From NCBI GenBank assembly GCA_027458945.1, contig DAIDOU010000113.1:1-8946 (forward strand): a DNA stretch of 8,946 nucleotides, given 5' to 3'. The notes below the pieces were generated by a model. That model was not told where the DNA came from, searched no databases, and was given only the letters and a program-made list of their open reading frames with translations. A program made the position numbers and the translations under genes. This DNA is from Acidobacteriota bacterium (GTDB taxonomy: Bacteria; Acidobacteriota; Thermoanaerobaculia; Thermoanaerobaculales; Thermoanaerobaculaceae). Of the stretch, positions 5,862 through 8,946 are shown one piece after another (positions within the stretch are counted from its first letter, which is position 1; every line of letters begins with the position of its first letter).

Positions 5862-6439
5862 AGAGCGACGACGTGGTCGTGTGCGATCCCAGGCCCCTCA
5901 CCTTCACGCAGCGTTTCTATCTCGTCGAGGTGGTCAAGGGCCTGGCCGTGACGCTGCGCCACTTCCTCGGCAACCTCTTCGCCCGCAAGTACACGGTGAC
6001 CGTCGAGTGGCCCGAGGTCAAGCGGGAGTACTCCGAGCGCCTGCGTGGGCGCCACATCCTGCTCGCCAAACCGGACGGCTCTCCCCGCTGCGTGGCCTGC
6101 TACATGTGCGAGGAGGCGTGCCCGGCTCAGTGCATCCACATCGAGGCCGAGGACGATCCCACGAGCCCCTCGATCGAGTACGAGAAGCGCCCCAAGGTCT
6201 TCACCATCGACCTGCTGCGCTGCGTCTACTGCGGGTTCTGCGTCGACGCCTGCCCCAAGGAGGCGATCGTGATGTCGCGCACCCACGAGATGGCGTTCGG
6301 CGCCCGCGAGGAGGCGATCGTCGGGCTCGACGAGCTCCTGCAGAAAGGTCCCTACGAGCAACTCGACCTCGGCTACCGGCCGTACTTCGGGGCGCCGAGG
6401 AGCAAGATCGAGCTGCCGATCCCGGTCAAGGCGCGGTGA
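5858..6439 (+). CDS. nuoI: NADH-quinone oxidoreductase subunit I (NuoI), 2x[4Fe-4S]
   Basis: A 193-residue ferredoxin-type subunit. Two canonical CxxCxxCxxxCP motifs bind clusters N6a and N6b: C78, C81, C84, C88 and C122, C125, C128, C132. These pass electrons from the NADH-oxidising arm to N2 in NuoB. Residues 22-42 form an amphipathic helix (LVEVVKGLAVTLRHFLGNLF) that typically lies on the membrane, and PxRG-like geometry (ERLRGRHILL) precedes the first cluster. The ATG overlaps the nuoCD stop, with GGGGAG at 5844-5849 8 nt upstream, so translation is probably coupled. In most bacteria nuoI sits between nuoH and nuoJ; here it directly follows nuoCD and ends the unit. A strong hairpin lies 23 nt beyond the stop. 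Confidence 0.95.
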   Translation: MKSDDVVVCDPRPLTFTQRFYLVEVVKGLAVTLRHFLGNLFARKYTVTVEWPEVKREYSERLRGRHILLAKPDGSPRCVACYMCEEACPAQCIHIEAEDDPTSPSIEYEKRPKVFTIDLLRCVYCGFCVDACPKEAIVMSRTHEMAFGAREEAIVGLDELLQKGPYEQLDLGYRPYFGAPRSKIELPIPVKAR

Positions 6440-6462
6440 GCGCCGGCTGCGGGAAAAGCGAT

Positions 6463-6486
6463 GGGGCGGCGCCGAAGCGCCGCCCC
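6463..6486. terminator. hairpin between convergent nuoI and csp genes (likely bidirectional terminator)
   Basis: A perfect 10-bp stem, GGGGCGGCGC (6463-6472) with GCGCCGCCCC (6477-6486), closes a CGAA loop. It sits 23 nt after the nuoI stop and 23 nt after the csp stop on the other strand. Downstream of the stem the + strand reads TGGTTGTTGG, only moderately T-rich. The - strand reads ATCGCTTTT, with four Ts. The U-tracts are imperfect, so termination efficiency is uncertain. Confidence 0.7.
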
Positions 6487-6509
6487 TGGTTGTTGGCCTG
6501 ATCCGACGG

Positions 6510-6710
6510 TTAGATCGCGCGGACGTTGGCCGCCTGCAGGCCCTTGGGGCCGCGGACGACGTCGAACTCGACCCGCGCACCCTCCTTGAGCGTGCGGAAG
6601 CCCTCGCCGGCGATGGCGGTGTAGTGGACGAACACGTCCTCGCCGCCCTCCTGGGTGATGAAGCCAAAGCCCTTGGTATCGTTGAACCACTTGACAGTTC
6701 CCTGCGCCAT
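6510..6710 (-). CDS. CspA-family cold shock protein
   Basis: A 66-residue single cold-shock domain (OB fold) of standard length, MAQGTVKWFN through to NVRAI. The RNA-binding motifs are intact: RNP1 as KGFGFI and RNP2 as VFVHY. These proteins bind single-stranded nucleic acid, act as RNA chaperones and can antiterminate transcription. The ATG at 6708-6710 is preceded by AAGGAG (6719-6724) at a spacing of 8 nt, which settles the start against longer in-frame possibilities. The upstream 70 nt contain two GC-rich hairpins, and an intrinsic terminator lies 74 nt from the start codon, suggesting leader control. The paralogue class (cold-induced or constitutive) cannot be told from sequence. It converges on nuoI. 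Confidence 0.95.
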   Translation of the reverse strand: MAQGTVKWFNDTKGFGFITQEGGEDVFVHYTAIAGEGFRTLKEGARVEFDVVRGPKGLQAANVRAI

Positions 6711-6730
6711 GCTGCTATCTCCTTGTTGCT

Positions 6731-6775
6731 GGCGGCGTTGGAAAGCCGCCCTTCGCTGTGCCGGGTGCGTCCCGG
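6731..6775 (-). promoter_or_regulatory. structured 5' leader of the csp gene
   Basis: Two hairpins precede the csp ribosome-binding site. One pairs GGCGGC (6731-6736) with GCCGCC (6745-6750) across an 8-nt loop and ends 6 nt before AAGGAG. The other pairs CCGGG (6761-6765) with CCCGG (6771-6775) and overlaps the 10-bp palindrome GGCGTACGCC (6774-6783). Structured leaders are known regulators of cspA-type mRNAs; here the role is inferred from position. Confidence 0.45.
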
Positions 6776-6783
6776 CGTACGCC

Positions 6784-6814
6784 AAAAAGCCGCAAGGACG
6801 CTGCCCCTTGCGGC
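6784..6814 (-). terminator. intrinsic terminator between the EF-G-like gene and csp
   Basis: Read on the - strand, a 9-bp perfect stem GCCGCAAGG/CCTTGCGGC (6806-6814 and 6789-6797) with an 8-nt loop is followed directly by TTTTT (6784-6788), the textbook layout. It lies 132 nt after the EF-G-like stop and 74 nt before the csp start. It could end the EF-G-like transcript. If a promoter lies at the TTGACA upstream, it would instead be an attenuator or the 3' end of a small RNA. Confidence 0.75.
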
Positions 6815-6890
6815 GGGTTAACCTCGACCTTGAACTGCTCCGCGACAGCCGAAAAACTCACATACGCAAGCTCTCACACTCCTCACCAGT

Positions 6891-6896
6891 TGTCAA
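6891..6896 (-). promoter_or_regulatory. perfect -35 hexamer (TTGACA), possible csp promoter
   Basis: TTGACA on the - strand lies 50 nt after the EF-G-like stop and 181 nt before the csp start. At the optimal 17-bp spacing the -10 position reads GAGCTT, a poor match, so the promoter is doubtful. If used, transcription would start around 6860 and run through the terminator at 6784-6814 before reaching csp. The rest of 6815-6945 shows no gene. Confidence 0.3.
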
Positions 6897-6945
6897 GCCC
6901 CCGGGCACGGGCCCCGTCCGCGCGCGCACCCCGGCAGGCGAGGCC

Positions 6946-8946
6946 CTACTCCTCCTCCTCCTCGGACTCGGTGCCGGTCGCGGCGGCGATGATCTTCTCC
7001 TGGATCTGGCGGGGCGCCTCGTCGTAGTGCGAGTACTCCATGTGGAAATCGCCGCGCCCGCCGGTGATCGAGCGCAGCGTCTGCGAGTAGGTGAGCATCT
7101 CCGCGAGCGGCACCTGGGCCTTGACCACGGTCTGGCCGTCCGCGGGCTCCATGCCCTGCACGCGCCCGCGGCGCGAGTTGAGGTCACCCATGATGTCCCC
7201 GAGGAACTCGTCCGGCGCCGTGATCTCGACCTGCATGACCGGCTCGAGGATCGTCGGCCCGGCTTGCTTCACGCCCTCGCGGAACGCCTTCCTCCCGCAG
7301 GTACGGAACGCCATGTCGGAGGAGTCCACCGGGTGGAACTTGCCGTCGAGAAGCGTCACCGAGAAGTCGACCATCGGGTTACCGGAGATCGCGCCCCGCT
7401 CCGCCGCGTCGACGATCCCCTTGTCGATCGAGGGACGGTAGTTGTTGGGGATCGAGCCGCCGAAGATCTTATCGACGAACTCGTATCCGGCGCCGCGCGG
7501 ACGCGGCTCGAGGCGGACCTTGGCCTCGGCGAACTGCCCGTGTCCGCCGGTTTGCTTCTTGTGGCGGGCCGTGATCTCGACGGTCCTGGTGATCGTCTCG
7601 CGGTAGGGGACCTTGGGCGGCTGCAGGCTCACGTCGACCTTGTAGCGCTTGCGCAGCCGCGCCACCGCGATCTCGACGTGGAGCTGGCCGGCGCCGGCGA
7701 CCAACTGTTCCTTGGTCTGCGGGTCGCGGCCGATGTGCAGCGTGGGGTCCTCGTCTTGCAGCTTGAGGAGTCCTTGGGCGATCTTGTCCTCGTCTCCTTT
7801 GGCCTTGGCCGCGATGGCGAACGAGATCGCCGCCTCCGGGATCGGGACCGGCGGCACGACGACGGCCCCGTCCTTGCTGGTGAGCGTCTCGCCGGTGCGG
7901 GTCTCCTTCAGCTTGGCGATGGCGCCGACGTCTCCGGCGACGAGCTTCTCGACCGGGAGCAGGTCTTTGCCCTGCATCCACGCCACCGGGCCGAAGCGTT
8001 CGGAGACGTCGCGCTGGCGGTTGTGGTACGTACCGTCCGAGGCGAGCGAGCCCGAGAAGACGCGGAGCAACGAGATGCGCCCGGCGTAGGGGTCGGCGAT
8101 CGTCTTGAACACGTACGCCACGGGTGTGCCCTCGGTCGTCGCGGCGACGGTGACCGCCTCGCCGGCCACGTTCTTCGCCGCCAGCACGGTCGCCAGCGGG
8201 TTGGGCACCAGGTCGGCGAGTGCGTCCATGATCGGTTGCACCCCCTGGTTTCGCCCCGCCGAGCAGAAGAGAACCGGGAAGATCTTGCGCGCCGCGACCG
8301 CCTTGGTGAGGCCGGCGATGAGCTCGTCGTCGGCGAGCGTCCCCTCGGCGAAGAACTTCTCCAGGAGCGCCTCGTCCTGCTCGGCCACCATCTCGATCAG
8401 TGCGGTGCGGGCCTGGGCCGCCTCCTCCTGCAACTCGGCGGGGATGGCGGACTCGTGCACGGTGCCGCTCTCGTCCGCGGCGAACGTGTACGCCTTGCCG
8501 CGAACCAGGTCGACGATCCCGGAGAACTTCGTTTCCTCGCCGATCGGCAGCTGGATCGGCAACACCTCGCGCCCGAACTTCTTCTGCAGCTGTTGCAGCG
8601 TGCGCGAGGCCGAGGCGCGCTCGCGGTCCATGCTGTTGGCGACGAAGATCACGGGCGTCGCGGTGGTGGCGCACACCTTCCAGAGCTTCTCGGTCTGCAC
8701 CTCGGGCCCGGCGACCGCCGAGACCAGCATGAGCGCCGCCTCCGCTACCTTCACCCCCTGGACCGCCTCGGTGGTGAAGATGGCGTAGCCCGGCGTGTCG
8801 ATCAAGTTGAGCTTGTGCCCGCGGTGGTGAGCGAACGCGATGGCGGTACCGATCGTGATCTTGCGCTCGATGGCCTCGTCGTCGAAATCGGTAACCGCGT
8901 TCCCCTTGTCCACCTTGCCGAGGCGGCTGACCTCCTTGCTGTCGAA
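6946..8946 (-). CDS. fusA: elongation factor G-like translational GTPase, EF-G2-type paralogue (5' end cut off)
   Basis: The window holds the last 666 residues; about 25-35 N-terminal residues with the P-loop lie beyond 8946. Order: G domain with ERKITI (switch I Thr), DTPGY (G3), NSMD (G4) and CSAG (G5); domain II; domain III; domain IV with HKKQTGGHGQFAEAKVRL and PRGAGYEF; domain V with EPVMQVEI and LNSRRGRVQGMEP. Housekeeping EF-G drives ribosomal translocation and helps recycle ribosomes. Two key residues differ: the catalytic His of DTPGH is Tyr (codon 8785-8787), and the guanine-contacting Lys of NKxD is Ser (codon 8632-8634). DTPGY is known in EF-G2-type paralogues, so this is probably a second, specialised copy. 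It ends with five consecutive Glu. TetM-like ribosome protection is an alternative but less likely. Symbol denotes family only. Confidence 0.88.
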   Translation of the reverse strand, partial: FDSKEVSRLGKVDKGNAVTDFDDEAIERKITIGTAIAFAHHRGHKLNLIDTPGYAIFTTEAVQGVKVAEAALMLVSAVAGPEVQTEKLWKVCATTATPVIFVANSMDRERASASRTLQQLQKKFGREVLPIQLPIGEETKFSGIVDLVRGKAYTFAADESGTVHESAIPAELQEEAAQARTALIEMVAEQDEALLEKFFAEGTLADDELIAGLTKAVAARKIFPVLFCSAGRNQGVQPIMDALADLVPNPLATVLAAKNVAGEAVTVAATTEGTPVAYVFKTIADPYAGRISLLRVFSGSLASDGTYHNRQRDVSERFGPVAWMQGKDLLPVEKLVAGDVGAIAKLKETRTGETLTSKDGAVVVPPVPIPEAAISFAIAAKAKGDEDKIAQGLLKLQDEDPTLHIGRDPQTKEQLVAGAGQLHVEIAVARLRKRYKVDVSLQPPKVPYRETITRTVEITARHKKQTGGHGQFAEAKVRLEPRPRGAGYEFVDKIFGGSIPNNYRPSIDKGIVDAAERGAISGNPMVDFSVTLLDGKFHPVDSSDMAFRTCGRKAFREGVKQAGPTILEPVMQVEITAPDEFLGDIMGDLNSRRGRVQGMEPADGQTVVKAQVPLAEMLTYSQTLRSITGGRGDFHMEYSHYDEAPRQIQEKIIAAATGTESEEEEE

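Noticed and set aside
8105..8788. + strand open frame opposite the EF-G-like gene
   Set aside because: Ser/Ala-rich translation without motifs, fully antisense to conserved GTPase sequence.
1..8946. CRISPR arrays, tRNA or rRNA genes, insertion sequences
   Set aside because: No regularly spaced repeats, no transposase-like frame with terminal inverted repeats, and no cloverleaf or rRNA-like segment was seen on reading both strands.

Overview
This is a gene-dense, very GC-rich window, roughly 70% by eye. It reads as ordinary chromosome from a diderm-like bacterium. No insertion sequence, CRISPR array, tRNA, rRNA or phage gene is visible. The mix of genes (NuoCD fusion, alkyltransferase-like protein, XerD next to a secreted lytic transglycosylase, and an EF-G paralogue with a DTPGY motif) would suit Acidobacteriota or a related deep-branching Gram-negative lineage. 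That placement is inference only; no marker gene here settles it.

Layout, + strand. (i) 78-1808 holds three small closely packed genes: a ferritin-like four-helix protein, a DinB-fold protein with a His triad, and an alkyltransferase-like protein (ATL) with Trp in place of the alkyl-accepting Cys. Together they suggest a minor oxidative or alkylation stress group. (ii) 1820-3495 holds xerD (chromosome dimer resolution) overlapping by an ATGA junction with a secreted SLT-family lytic transglycosylase. (iii) 3510-6439 starts with a TATAAT box and a short leader, followed by nuoB, fused nuoCD and nuoI. These three genes encode the hydrophilic quinone-reducing (Q) module of NADH:quinone oxidoreductase. 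nuoA is not upstream, and no nuoE, F, G, H or J-N is seen, so the rest of complex I must lie elsewhere if it exists. A 10-bp perfect hairpin at 6463-6486 ends this block.

Layout, - strand. A CspA-family cold shock gene (6510-6710) has a structured 235-nt upstream region that includes a convincing intrinsic terminator at 6784-6814. Upstream of it lies most of an EF-G-type translational GTPase (6946 to the window end). Its 5' end, including the P-loop, is cut off. Its DTPGH is DTPGY and its NKxD is NSMD, so it is probably a specialised EF-G paralogue and not the housekeeping factor.

No clearly new multigene system is present. The best leads are regulatory or residue-level: a guanine-quadruplex motif covering the nuoCD ribosome-binding region and start codon (with two similar motifs near other gene starts), a terminator inside the csp leader region, a possibly leaderless xerD, direct repeats around the nuo -10 box, the altered EF-G GTPase motifs, and the isolated nuoB-CD-I unit.
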